A DNA stretch of 64,000 nucleotides from Amycolatopsis benzoatilytica AK 16/65 (GTDB lineage: Bacteria > Actinomycetota > Actinomycetes > Mycobacteriales > Pseudonocardiaceae): NCBI RefSeq assembly GCF_000383915.1, contig NZ_KB912942.1, positions 2,082,561 to 2,146,560 of the forward strand. Direction: 5' to 3'. Position 1 is the stretch's first letter. Every line of letters starts with the position of its first letter. A program made the translations under genes and the position numbers. The notes under the pieces were generated by a model, which was not told where the DNA came from, made no database searches, and saw nothing but the letters and a program-made list of their open reading frames with translations. Below, piece by piece: positions 26,040-34,664 of this stretch.

Positions 26040-26299
26040 CGGCGGGCTCCTTTCTGTTCGACCGCCGTGCGGACACCCCGGGCGACACTGCCCAGCACTC
26101 GGCTGTTGACTGCGCTGCTCAGCTTCAGGACCGGTGCCGGCGCGGGCACCCCGGTGTAGGCGAAGGTCCAGGTGAGCCGCGTTCCGGCGGGGGTGGCCTC
26201 CAACCGGAGGTCTTCGCCGAACTTCGTGAACAGCGACCAGGTCGCTGCGTCCCGCACCACGTCGCCGTCGGACGCGGCGAGCGGGTACCAGTTCGACAT
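26036..26299 (-). CDS. truncated SRPBCC (polyketide-cyclase-like) protein
   Basis: 87 residues that match only the C-terminal half of an SRPBCC protein: WSLFTKFGEDLRLEATPAG, then RLTWTFAYTG and a final amphipathic helix. A full domain has ~140-150 residues; the first beta-strand and helices are missing, and no upstream sequence encodes them because the ligase gene ends 2 bp before. Yet it keeps a start with GGGAGC upstream and an ATGA junction to the aldehyde dehydrogenase. It may survive mainly as a translational bridge. Confidence 0.65.
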   Translation of the reverse strand: MSNWYPLAASDGDVVRDAATWSLFTKFGEDLRLEATPAGTRLTWTFAYTGVPAPAPVLKLSSAVNSRVLGSVARGVRTAVEQKGARR

Positions 26300-26301
26300 T
26301 G

Positions 26302-28122
26302 TCAGCTCCCTTGCAGCGCAACGGTTTCGTGCACACCGGTGCCTGGATCGCGGGCGTAGAGCGCCTCGATTTCGGCGGCGTACTTGGCGAGGATCGGCTT
26401 GCGGCGCAGCTTCATCGTCAAGGTGAGCTCGTCACCGCCGGGCTCCCAGAACGTCGGCAGGACCAGGAATCGGCGGATCTGCTCGACCCGGGAAAGCTTC
26501 GCGTTGCCCGCCGCGATCCCCGCGGTGATCAGCTCGATCACGTCTGGGTCTTCGGCCAGCGCCTCGGCGCTCGCGTCGGACATGCCGCGCTGTGCCGCGT
26601 ACGCGGTCGCACCGTCCGCATCGAGCACGACGAGCGCGGTGTTGAACGGCCTGCCCTCGCCGATCGTGCTCAGCGCACCGATCATCGGCGCCGCGGCCTT
26701 GATCGTGTTCTCGATGTTCGCGGGCGACATGTTCTTGCCGGAGGCGTTGATGATCAATTCCTTCTTGCGGTCCACCACCCACAGGAAGCCGTCGTCGTCC
26801 CGCCGCACGATGTCGCCGGTGTGCAGCCAGCCCTCGGCGTCGACGGCCTCGGCGGTCTTCTCCGGCTCCTTGCGGTAGCCCCGCATCACCAGCGGGCCTC
26901 GCACGAGCAGCTCGCCCTCGTCGGTGAGTTTTCCTTCCATCCCAGGCAACAGCCGGCCGACGGAGCCCAGCTTGGCGTCGCGCGGATGCGCAACACTGGC
27001 CACGCAAGTCAGCTCCGACATGCCCCAGATTTCGGCGATCGGGATGCCGAGGCCGGCGAAGAACCCGAGAGTCTCCGCCGCGATCGGCGCGGCGCCGGAG
27101 ATCGCCCAGCGGACCTGGTCCAGCCCGATCTTCCGGCGCAGCGGAGCCAGCACAAGGCGGTCGGCTTCGGCCCATTCAGCGGCGGCGTCGTCCGGCATGG
27201 CGGTACCGGCCAGCGCGGCTGCCCCCCGTTTCGCCGCGACGGCCAGCCCCTGCCGCAGACCTTGCCGGCGGGCCTCGTCCGGTTCCGCGGCGACGCCCGC
27301 CTCGATGGCCGCCTTCAGTTTTTCCCACACCCGCGGGACTCCGCCCCAGATCGTCGGGCGCACGTCCGGCAACGCCGCCGCGATCCGCCGTGCGTCGGCG
27401 ACCGCGGTGATTTGGAGGCCGAAGACTTCCTGCAGGTACAACGTGGTGAACCGGTCGGCGATGTGCGCGGCGGGCAGGTACGAGGTGATCCGGTCGCCGA
27501 ACTCCAGGTCCATCACCTGCGCGAACCCGTACGCCTCGGACATCAGGTTCGCGTGGGTGGATTCCACCCCCTTCGGCGTGCCGGTGGTGCCCGAGGTGTA
27601 GGTCAGAGTGGCGACGTCGTGCGGGCGCACGGCCCGCCAGCCTGCCTCGAAGTCGTGGTCCGCCGCGCCGCCCGCGATCAGGTCCGCGACGGTCAGCGTG
27701 CCTTCGGGTGCTTCGCCGTCGGCGTCGATCACCACCAGGTGCTCGATCTCCGCTCCGCTCGCGCGGATCCGGTCGACGTACTGGGCCTCGCAGCACACCA
27801 GCCTGCTGCCCGCGTTGCCGAGGACGTGCGCGAGCTGGTCTGTCGCCAGGGTGTTGTAGACCGAGAACGAGGTCGCGCCGACATGCTGCGCGCCGACCTC
27901 GAGCGGATAGAACTCGATCCGGTTGCCCATCATCAGCGCGACCGCGTCGCCGCGCCTGATGCCCAGCGCGGCGAGGCCCGCTGCGACCTGGCGGACCTGC
28001 TCCGCGTAGGCCCGCCAGGTCAGGGTCTGCGCCGCACCCGGAGTGCGCAGCGCGATCGCGTCGGGATCGATGCGCGCGGTGCGCTGGAAGGCTTCACACA
28101 GAGTGGCGGGCCGCTCAGGCAT
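26302..28122 (-). CDS. long-chain-fatty-acid--CoA ligase (FadD-type)
   Basis: 606 residues from ATG 28122 (AGGAG 6-8 nt upstream). Adenylation motifs: P-loop TYTSGTTGTPKGV, WGMSEL, GWLHTGDI and DRKKELIINASGKN. The length and the tail beyond the core match long-chain acyl-CoA synthetases (FadD15 type). It forms acyl-AMP and then acyl-CoA. First gene of the nine-gene operon, as fadD13 is part of mymA-type operons, and directly next to the TetR operator. Confidence 0.9.
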   Translation of the reverse strand: MPERPATLCEAFQRTARIDPDAIALRTPGAAQTLTWRAYAEQVRQVAAGLAALGIRRGDAVALMMGNRIEFYPLEVGAQHVGATSFSVYNTLATDQLAHVLGNAGSRLVCCEAQYVDRIRASGAEIEHLVVIDADGEAPEGTLTVADLIAGGAADHDFEAGWRAVRPHDVATLTYTSGTTGTPKGVESTHANLMSEAYGFAQVMDLEFGDRITSYLPAAHIADRFTTLYLQEVFGLQITAVADARRIAAALPDVRPTIWGGVPRVWEKLKAAIEAGVAAEPDEARRQGLRQGLAVAAKRGAAALAGTAMPDDAAAEWAEADRLVLAPLRRKIGLDQVRWAISGAAPIAAETLGFFAGLGIPIAEIWGMSELTCVASVAHPRDAKLGSVGRLLPGMEGKLTDEGELLVRGPLVMRGYRKEPEKTAEAVDAEGWLHTGDIVRRDDDGFLWVVDRKKELIINASGKNMSPANIENTIKAAAPMIGALSTIGEGRPFNTALVVLDADGATAYAAQRGMSDASAEALAEDPDVIELITAGIAAGNAKLSRVEQIRRFLVLPTFWEPGGDELTLTMKLRRKPILAKYAAEIEALYARDPGTGVHETVALQGS

Positions 28123-28165
28123 CCGAAGCTCCTCGCGATGTCGGGGTCGTCGCCAGACTCTACGA

Positions 28166-28222
28166 TGCAACAAAGAATGTTGCAATGTGGCATTGGTGCA
28201 ACAGTATTGGCGAAATGTTGCG
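28166..28222. promoter_or_regulatory. TetR operator: four TGCAACA half-sites
   Basis: TGCAACA (28166-28172) AAGAA TGTTGCA (28178-28184) is a perfect 19-bp palindrome. A second pair, TGCAACA (28197-28203) and TGTTGCG (28216-28222), follows with a 12-bp spacer. All lie in the 121-bp gap between the divergent CoA ligase and TetR genes. Confidence 0.78.
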
Positions 28223-28243
28223 AGCGACCCGTAGGCTGGGCCC

Positions 28244-28879
28244 ATGACCGCCCGCTTCGACGAGCCGCACCCGACCGCGGGTTCCGCCACCGACCGCATC
28301 CTCGACGCCGCCCTCGCCCTGTTCGAGGAGGTGGGCATCCGCCGAACCACGCTGGAAGACGTCGCCGGGCGGGCCGGGGTGGACCGGGTGACCATCTATC
28401 GCCGCGTCGGGTCCAAGAGCGAGCTGGTCGAGGCTGTGAACGCCCGCGAGGCGCGCCGGATCTTCGCGTCGGTGTTCGACACCGCGGACAAGGAGGACGC
28501 CATCGCCGACCGGATCGCGGTCGCGTTCGCCACCGTGGTGCACACCCTCTGGAACCATCCGCTGATCAACCGGCTGCGAAGGCTGGAACCGGCGACCGCG
28601 CTGCCCAAAATGACAACCGAGGCCAGCGGCCTGATCCAGATAGCCGTGGCCGGCACCGTGGACCTGCTCGAGCGGTCGATCCGCGACCGGCAGCTGCCCC
28701 CGGCCGACGACCTCGCGGCCAGGGCCGAAGTGCTGGTCCGGATGGCGCACTCGTTCATCGTGACCCCGCGCGGTCACCTCCCGCTGGACGACGAACCCGG
28801 ACTGCGCGCCTTCGCGCACCGGTACCTAGTTCCGATCGTCACGGCGGACCTGTGCGCGCGGCCGTCTTCGATGGGCTGA
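28244..28879 (+). CDS. TetR-family transcriptional regulator
   Basis: 211 residues. The N-terminal helix-turn-helix is clear: TDRILDAALALFEEVGIRRT, then LEDVAGRAGVDRVTIYRRVGSKSELV. The C-terminal ligand domain ends FAHRYLVPIVTADL. The ATG lies 6 nt after a TAGGCT -10-like hexamer, so the mRNA may be leaderless. Divergent from the nine-gene operon with four operator half-sites between; it probably represses both, with an acyl-CoA or the growth substrate as ligand. In mymA the regulator VirS is AraC-type, so the control differs. Confidence 0.9.
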   Translation: MTARFDEPHPTAGSATDRILDAALALFEEVGIRRTTLEDVAGRAGVDRVTIYRRVGSKSELVEAVNAREARRIFASVFDTADKEDAIADRIAVAFATVVHTLWNHPLINRLRRLEPATALPKMTTEASGLIQIAVAGTVDLLERSIRDRQLPPADDLAARAEVLVRMAHSFIVTPRGHLPLDDEPGLRAFAHRYLVPIVTADLCARPSSMG

Positions 28880-28950
28880 ACTGGCGGCACCCCGGGCGCA
28901 CGAACGCGTGAGGTCGAGATCGACGGGTGCGTTGTGCTTGCGGTCCGTGG

Positions 28951-28973
28951 GCCGGATCCTGTTTGGATCCGGC
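28951..28973 (+). terminator. hairpin terminator after TetR
   Basis: Perfect 9-bp stem GCCGGATCC / GGATCCGGC with a 5-nt loop, 72 bp after the TetR stop. The rest of the 324-bp gap to the next gene shows nothing I can name. Confidence 0.6.
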
Positions 28974-29203
28974 GCTCGGGAGGAACGCCGATGAACCGCG
29001 AACCGAATGGCCCGGGTCGCGTTAAGCGTGGCTGCAAAACGTCTGTTGCGGTGCTTCCTTCAGGTGCCGACAGGGAACGGCGGGGGAGGGGAACGACGCG
29101 CGGGATTGGATGCGCCTGAACGACCCGAATTCGCGCCTCGTGCAAGCTGATGGAACACCTTCGGCACATGGCCAGGCAGTCGGCTCGAGCCCAGCGGCAA
29201 GAG

Positions 29204-29608
29204 CTACTTCGTGGCGAGAGCGACGGCGGCGACGAGTGCGGACCCGGTACCGGCCATGGCGCTGACGGCTGCGGCGGCGTTGGCCGTGTTGCTCCAGAAT
29301 TTGCCGAACAGTTCGCCCCATTTGCTGGCGCGGAAAGACATTTTCAGCTTCTGCCACTTGTGCTCGCGCAGGGAACATCCGAGCAGCAGCCCGTGGGAGT
29401 TCCGGCGGCAGGCGAGCCCGTCCCGGGTGGTAGCCATGCACCAGGCAGGCACTGCGAAGAGCGCGTACAGGATGGTCAGCGACGAGGCGATCAGGATGAA
29501 GGCTGCGCTCATGTTGCCCGATGTCCAGCCATATACGATTATCGGCAACAACAGATAGCCGAAGTAGCGGCCTGCGATCCCGGATGCTTTCTTCCGTTTC
29601 CTCCCCAT
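29204..29608 (-). CDS. small membrane protein of unknown function
   Basis: 134 residues. The basic start GRKRKK is followed by two hydrophobic segments (YLLLPIIVYGW and AAFILIASSLTILYALFAVPAWC), a cysteine-rich loop CMATTRDGLACRRN with GLLLGC and HKWQKLK, and a small Ala/Gly-rich hydrophobic tail. The loop suggests a conserved extracytoplasmic or cytoplasmic knob rather than random sequence. It is alone on the minus strand. I do not recognise a function; the opposite-strand frame is less convincing because it lacks such structure. Confidence 0.65.
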   Translation of the reverse strand: MGRKRKKASGIAGRYFGYLLLPIIVYGWTSGNMSAAFILIASSLTILYALFAVPAWCMATTRDGLACRRNSHGLLLGCSLREHKWQKLKMSFRASKWGELFGKFWSNTANAAAAVSAMAGTGSALVAAVALATK

Positions 29609-29828
29609 GTTTTCCTATCGTAGGGACCGCTCCGGTTCGGCAACGCCGCTGAGCCCCGCTACGTTCGGCGACATCCGCCGGTCTGGTGGCCGAATCCCCT
29701 CAAGCCGCCAGGAAGCCCTGACCGGCCTACGGGGTGGACAATTGCCGAAGACCAGGGTGGAACCCGCGAAGCGCCGACCGTCCCGAGGGTTGCTGTAACA
29801 GCGGTTGTCCGGGCGGCGACTGCGTGGC

Positions 29829-30917
29829 ATGAAGCGCAGCGGGATGTGGCCAGTAGTGTCGCGCTGGAGTGCGGTGGCGGTTGTGGCCGCGGTGTCCACC
29901 CTGGCGGCGGTTGTGCCCGCCCAGGCAGTGGGAGTGGGCCGGCCGTTGTCGGTGATGACGCGCAACCTGGATTCGGGCAGTGACTACGGGCCGATCTTCG
30001 CGGCGCAGACGGCGCCGGAGCTCGTGCAGGCCACTACCGAGGTGTGGCAGGAGGTCCAGGCCAGCGGCATCCCGGAACGGATGGGCGCGATCGCCGGCGA
30101 GATCGCCGCAGCCGAACCCGATGTGGTGTCGTTGCAGGAGGCCGAGCTCTATCGCACCGGCCCGCTGAGTGCGACGGGAACACCTCAGGCCCAGAACGTG
30201 GCCTACGACCAGCTCAGTCTGCTGATGAACGGGCTGGCCGCCCGCGACGCGCACTACCGGGTCGTGGCCGCGCTGGACGAGTCTGATGTCGAGGCGCCCA
30301 CGCTGCTGGGCTACGACGTGCGCATGACCGATCGGGACGCGCTGCTCGTCCGCGACAACGCGCCAGCCAACCTGCTGTCCACCGCCAATGTCCACACTGG
30401 ACACTTCACCGCCGAGCTTCGCGTGCCGACGCCGTTGGGCATTGTGCCCGTCGTGCGTGGCTGGATTTCCGCCGACGTCACCAGCCTGGGCCGCACCACC
30501 CGAGTGCTGGCCACCCACCTGGAGGCGTTCTCCGCGGAAATCGCCACTGCCCAGGCCGCCGAACTGCTCACCGGACCCGGCGGCACCAGCCTGCCGCTGG
30601 TCGCGGCCGCCGACTTCAATACCGGCCCCGGGGTCTCTGCTACCTATAGCGCCCTGTTGGGCTACGGGCTGACCGACACCTGGACCGCCACGAATCCCGC
30701 CCAGGCCGGCAACACCTGGCCGCTGCACCTGGAGGACCCGGCCACCGCCGAGTCCACCCCGACCCAGCGGATCGACCTGGTGCTCGAACGCGGACTGACC
30801 CCGGTCGCGGACTCCCTGCTCGGTGCCGCCACCGCCGACCTGACCCCGTCCGGACTGTGGCCCAGCGACCACGCCGGCGTCCTGGCAACGCTTCGCCTCG
30901 CCGCTGCCAAGAAATGA
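29829..30917 (+). CDS. secreted endonuclease/exonuclease/phosphatase-family protein
   Basis: 362 residues from ATG 29829, with a signal peptide (MKRSGMWPVVSR, then an Ala/Val-rich core ending PAQAVG). EEP-fold marks in order: SVMTRNLDSG, PDVVSLQEAEL (metal-binding Glu), RVLATHLEAF, LVAAADFNTGPG (D-x-N), and LWPSDHAGVLATL (the SDHAGV metal/catalytic end). Metal-dependent cleavage of phosphodiesters or phosphomonoesters outside the cell; DNA versus lipid versus sugar phosphate cannot be told. A single gene; TTG 29805 is a less likely start. Confidence 0.87.
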   Translation: MKRSGMWPVVSRWSAVAVVAAVSTLAAVVPAQAVGVGRPLSVMTRNLDSGSDYGPIFAAQTAPELVQATTEVWQEVQASGIPERMGAIAGEIAAAEPDVVSLQEAELYRTGPLSATGTPQAQNVAYDQLSLLMNGLAARDAHYRVVAALDESDVEAPTLLGYDVRMTDRDALLVRDNAPANLLSTANVHTGHFTAELRVPTPLGIVPVVRGWISADVTSLGRTTRVLATHLEAFSAEIATAQAAELLTGPGGTSLPLVAAADFNTGPGVSATYSALLGYGLTDTWTATNPAQAGNTWPLHLEDPATAESTPTQRIDLVLERGLTPVADSLLGAATADLTPSGLWPSDHAGVLATLRLAAAKK

Positions 30918-31169
30918 TCGGCCAGGACGTGTCCGATGTCCGGGGCACGGCTGTCTAGGTCGGTTCGATCAGGCCCCCGAGCCGTCTCGCCGTGTCCGAC
31001 TTGGACAAGCTCCTCCGAAGAACGCGGCCGGGCAGCAGGACACGTCGCCGGCCGCCCTCGTCCTCGGCCAGCACGGCGGGACGAGCCCGGGGAGCTCGGG
31101 CGCGGCACGCAGTAGCTGCGGTCCGGATGCTTCCCGCGTTGCGGTCGAGCAGTAGCGCCCGGACCCATC

Positions 31170-31402
31170 CGGCGCTTGCGCGCCAGCCGCGCGACGTGGT
31201 CGGTCGTCGGCCGTTCCTCGAAAGGACCCAACCTGGACACTTTCAGGACCGCGTCCGTCGCCGTCGTGGTCTGACAGGTGATGACGCGACCGCGACGAGC
31301 GTCCCGGGGGCCAACCGCGGGCGCGCCCGGAAACAGCAGTTCGACCTCGCCCGAGACGAGGGTGGCCTTGCAGACCCCGCACGACCCCCATCCGCATTCG
31401 AA
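31170..31402 (-). pseudogene. [2Fe-2S] ferredoxin domain fragment
   Basis: The frame reads FECGWGSCGVCKATLVSGEV, then RGRVITCQTTTATDAVLKVSRL: the cysteine loop C-x4-C-x2-C and the distal Cys of a plant-type ferredoxin are all present. The N-terminal half of the domain is gone; homology begins exactly at the junction with the aldehyde dehydrogenase fragment read on the other strand. Anything that followed the ferredoxin domain is unrecognisable. Confidence 0.72.
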
Positions 31403-31403
31403 C

Positions 31404-31634
31404 CTCGCCAACGACACCGTGTTCGGCCTTGGCGGCGTCGTGTTCGGCAGCGACCCGAGCCAGGCTTTCGCGGTGGCCCAAAGGATGGACACCGGTTCGG
31501 TCGGGATCGGTTTCTTCGCCTCCAACCATGCCGCGCCCTTCGGCGGCCGGCGTGACTCCGGCCTCGGCGTCGAATACGGCGTGGAGGGGCTGGCGGCGTA
31601 TCTCGCGTTGAAGTCGATCCACCGCCGAGCCTGA
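31404..31634 (+). pseudogene. aldehyde dehydrogenase C-terminal fragment
   Basis: 77 residues matching the end of aldehyde dehydrogenases: LANDTVFGLGGVVFGSDPSQ, MDTGSVGIGFFASNHAAPFG, then GGRRDSGLGVEYGVEGLAAY. The catalytic domain with Cys and Glu is missing and no start belongs to it. It begins within a few bases of the place where the ferredoxin fragment on the opposite strand ends. Confidence 0.82.
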
Positions 31635-31737
31635 CCTCGCGGCCGGTGCCGCGCGGTTCATTGCGCGGCGGGGCCGGATCGGCCGGATGCGGTGCAGCAG
31701 CCGGCCGATCCGATCCGCGGGTCCAACTGGCGTGCGG

Positions 31738-32196
31738 CTAAAGCACGACGACCGCGAACACGTCGGAGAAGGCGGCGGCGAACACACTGGTTTCGGGGTG
31801 GAAGATGCGCAAGGTCAAGGTCCCGGACGTGCTCTGCGCGAGGGTGATGTCGAAGTCGCTGTCCGGTGCGCACGGGGCGGAGGCGAGGTTCACCCAGACC
31901 CCGGCCTGGACCTGTGTTTGCAGGTACAGCGTGTCGCCGGCGTCGCTGCGGCCGCGCGGGCCGGTCGCGACGTGCCCGTGGATGCGGATCTGTTCTCCGC
32001 GGTGCACCTTGCCTTTGACCGGACCGGCATGGATCTGCATCGAAGTCTTCTTGCCTGCCGGCTGATGCGCGGCCGGCGCCGCAGGCCGGGGGACAGCCGC
32101 CTGAGCCGGCAGGGACGCCAGGCACAGGCCGGTGAGCGTGAGGGACAGGACGAGACCGGCCAATCGGGCGGGCCGCCGCATCGAGGTCGTAGTCAT
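31738..32196 (-). CDS. small secreted protein of unknown function
   Basis: 152 residues from ATG 32196 (GTG 32214 also possible). A clear Sec signal peptide: RRPARLAG, then LVLSLTLTGLCLASLPAQA with AQA cleavage. The mature part has a Pro/Ala-rich linker and a ~95-residue all-beta region (KGKVHRGEQIRIHGHVATG ... DTLYLQTQVQAGVWVNLAS) that could be an immunoglobulin-like sandwich. I do not recognise the family. Single gene. Confidence 0.65.
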   Translation of the reverse strand: MTTTSMRRPARLAGLVLSLTLTGLCLASLPAQAAVPRPAAPAAHQPAGKKTSMQIHAGPVKGKVHRGEQIRIHGHVATGPRGRSDAGDTLYLQTQVQAGVWVNLASAPCAPDSDFDITLAQSTSGTLTLRIFHPETSVFAAAFSDVFAVVVL

Positions 32197-32379
32197 GGCT
32201 CCATTGCGCGGCACTGTCGATCATGTCGCGTTCTGGATCACCTGACTGTGGAGGGACGGGCCCCGAACGCCACCGACCCGGGGGACACTGTGACCGAACG
32301 GTTCCAGCCGCGCGCCCCGCCCACGGTCACCGGCTCGGACGGAGCGCGGAGCCGGTCTGACCAGGTCAGGTGCCGAGAC

Positions 32380-32976
32380 TCAACCCTGGCTTTGCCGGCT
32401 CCGGTAGGCCGCGACGCTGGCCCGGTGCGCACAGTTTCGGGTGCAGTACTGCTTCGAGCCATTGCGCGACAGGTCAACGAAAGCGGCTCGGCAGTTCAGC
32501 CCGGCACATACGCCGAGACGAGCCGGGCCGAGTGTGGCGATCACGGAAGCCAGTGAGCTGAGCGTGGTCGCGGCCAGGTGCGCCGAGCAGCGGTCGGCAT
32601 CGGAAGTCACCTCGGTCCACCAGCGGTCGTGCTCGTGACGCAGCGCCGGGGTGGCTCGGCTGCGACGCAGACCATCGTTGATCAGGGCCGCAGCCCCGGC
32701 CGCGTCGGTGTTCGCTCGTTCCAGCACGGCACGCACCGTCTCGCGCAACACGCGGACTTCCGCCAGGTCGGCGCGGGTGAGACGCCGTCGCGGACCGGCC
32801 CGTCGGTCCGCGCCCGAACCCGAATGCCCGGCCGGCCCGGCCGGGGAATGGTCGTCGAGGAAGTCCCGGAGCTGCGCCACGGTCTTGAGCGCGTCCTCTC
32901 CCTTGATCGGCCTCAAGGTGTTGGCGAGATCGACGGCCGTCTGGACCGCCGAGACGGTGTAACACGCATCAGGCAT
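32380..32976 (-). CDS. CGNR zinc-finger protein (ABATE domain), likely regulator
   Basis: 198 residues from ATG 32976, chosen because GAGGAG lies 9 nt upstream; the open frame continues to 33027. N-terminal ABATE stress-response domain (VDLANTLRP ... LRDFLDDH) and C-terminal CGNR zinc finger: VCAGLNCRAAFVDLSRNG, then KQYCTRNCAHRASVAAYR, with four cysteines. Such proteins are thought to bind DNA and act as local regulators. Divergent from the epoxide hydrolase gene, the probable target. Confidence 0.85.
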   Translation of the reverse strand: MPDACYTVSAVQTAVDLANTLRPIKGEDALKTVAQLRDFLDDHSPAGPAGHSGSGADRRAGPRRRLTRADLAEVRVLRETVRAVLERANTDAAGAAALINDGLRRSRATPALRHEHDRWWTEVTSDADRCSAHLAATTLSSLASVIATLGPARLGVCAGLNCRAAFVDLSRNGSKQYCTRNCAHRASVAAYRSRQSQG

Positions 32977-33003
32977 TTGACGTGTCTCCTCACCGTTCCT
33001 TAA

Positions 33004-33035
33004 TGTGACCTCCATAATAGCTGTCACGTGTCACA
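33004..33035. promoter_or_regulatory. possible operator between CGNR and epoxide hydrolase
   Basis: TGTGAC (33004-33009) is inversely repeated as GTCAC (33023) and GTCACA (33030-33035), flanking an AT-rich TCCATAATAG that can serve as -10 for either direction. The arms are short, so confidence is modest. Confidence 0.4.
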
Positions 33036-33186
33036 ACACACTCGGGAAGAGACGACGATCCGGTCCCGAGGGGCGCTGAGCGGCGGACTCGCCCTCACCC
33101 CGGCCTGGCGGACTGGCGCGTGAGCCGGTCGGCTGTTCCCCTGGCATCTGTCCGACCGCTCCTGAACGAGGAAGGAAGCACCCGCG

Positions 33187-34308
33187 ATGGCCGCAGAGCC
33201 GTTCGAGGTCACCGTCACCGAAGCCGAGATCACGGATCTGCGTGAACGGCTGCGCCGGACGCGGTGGCCCGAGCCCGAGCCGGTGGACGACTGGTCGCAG
33301 GGGCTGCCGCTGGCTTATGCGCAGGAGCTGTGCCGCAGCTGGGCCGAGGACTACGACTTCGGGTTCGCCCGGCGGCTGAACGCCTTCCCGCAGTACCGCG
33401 ACACCGTCGACGGGCTCGGCATCCACTTCGTGCACGTCCGCTCGCCGGAGCCGGATGCGTTCCCTCTCGTCATCACGCATGGCTGGCCGGGTTCGGTGCT
33501 GGAGTTCCTGGACGTCCTCGGCCCGCTGACCGATCCGCGCGCGCACGGCGGGGACCCGGCGGACGCGTTCCACGTGGTCGCGCCCTCGTTGCCCGGGTAC
33601 GGCTGGAGCGACAAGCCGTCGACGACCGGGTGGGACGTCACGCGCATCGCGCGCGCTTGGGACGCGTTGATGGTGTCGCTGGGCTACGAGCGGTACGGCG
33701 CGCAGGGCGGCGACTGGGGTTCGGCGGTGTCCGGTGCACTGGGCGAGGTCGCGCCCGAGCGGGTCGCCGGTGTGCACCTGAACATGGGAGCCGTCGCACT
33801 GGGCGGCTTCGCCGACCCGACGCCCGCCGAGCTGGCGAATCTCGAAGCCGCGAAGGAGTTCCAGCGCACCGGCCGAGGCTACTCGGGGCAGCAGGCGACC
33901 CGGCCGCAGACGCTCGGCTACGGTCTCACCGACTCCCCGGCGGGCCAGGCCGCCTGGATCGCCGAGAAGTTCTGGGCCTGGACGGACAACAACGGCCACC
34001 CCGAAGACGCGGTGTCGCGCCAGCAGATCCTCGACGAGATCTCGGTCTACTGGTTCACCGCGTCGGCGACGTCGTCGGCGCGCCTGTACTGGGAGAGCTT
34101 CGCCAGCTTCCGGGACAAGGTCACCGCGCCGTCCGGGCTGTCGATCTACCCGCGCGATATCACCCGCCCGTCGAGGCGGGAAGCCGAGCTGCGGTTCACC
34201 GACCTGCGCTGGTTCGAGGAGATGCCGCGCGGCGGCCACTTCGCCGCGATGGAGCAGCCGGAGTCGCTGGTCGAGCAGGTGCGCGGGTTCTTCCGCCTCG
34301 TCCGCTGA
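33187..34308 (+). CDS. epoxide hydrolase (EHN/alpha-beta hydrolase)
   Basis: 373 residues. N-terminal EHN domain (FEVTVTEAEITDLRERLRRT, WPEPEP) as in microsomal-type epoxide hydrolases, then oxyanion HGWPGS (98-103), nucleophile Asp176 in GGDWGSA, and His in PRGGHFAAMEQPE near 352. Hydrolyses an epoxide to a diol through an Asp-ester intermediate. AGGAAGGA precedes ATG 33187. Divergent from the CGNR regulator; probably a detoxification or catabolic enzyme. Confidence 0.9.
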   Translation: MAAEPFEVTVTEAEITDLRERLRRTRWPEPEPVDDWSQGLPLAYAQELCRSWAEDYDFGFARRLNAFPQYRDTVDGLGIHFVHVRSPEPDAFPLVITHGWPGSVLEFLDVLGPLTDPRAHGGDPADAFHVVAPSLPGYGWSDKPSTTGWDVTRIARAWDALMVSLGYERYGAQGGDWGSAVSGALGEVAPERVAGVHLNMGAVALGGFADPTPAELANLEAAKEFQRTGRGYSGQQATRPQTLGYGLTDSPAGQAAWIAEKFWAWTDNNGHPEDAVSRQQILDEISVYWFTASATSSARLYWESFASFRDKVTAPSGLSIYPRDITRPSRREAELRFTDLRWFEEMPRGGHFAAMEQPESLVEQVRGFFRLVR

Positions 34309-34664
34309 CAGTCGGTGCCAACTCCCGGAAACGCCTGCGCCCGAGGGGGGTTCAAATACGGCGGTTGCCATCGCGAGGTCGGACGATCAGCACTGCCCAT
34401 ACCGCTAGCGGACGGCACGACCACCGGCACGGCATCGAACGGACTCAGTGCCGCTACGAGCCCGGACAGCGAGCGGGTCCCGCCGACGAGGCTGGCGCGC
34501 CGCTTGTGGGAAACAGCCGGAGTGATAGGCGTCGCGAGCATGGGTGAGCGGGGCACATGGCCCTCCGTTCAGTGCTGAGCGGAGTCAGGCATGAACTGTG
34601 GAGGGAACCACGCGCGGGTGCTACGTCTCAGCGGGTTCCAAGTCCAAAGCCTTGACCGTGGCTT
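34309..34664. other. 356-bp intergenic region
   Basis: Lies between convergent genes. Open frames here have no visible domain, start signal or hairpin of note. I see nothing in it. Confidence 0.5.

Noticed and set aside
29150..29623. Plus-strand 157-codon frame
   Set aside because: The opposite frame has membrane segments and a Cys-rich motif; this one has no features.
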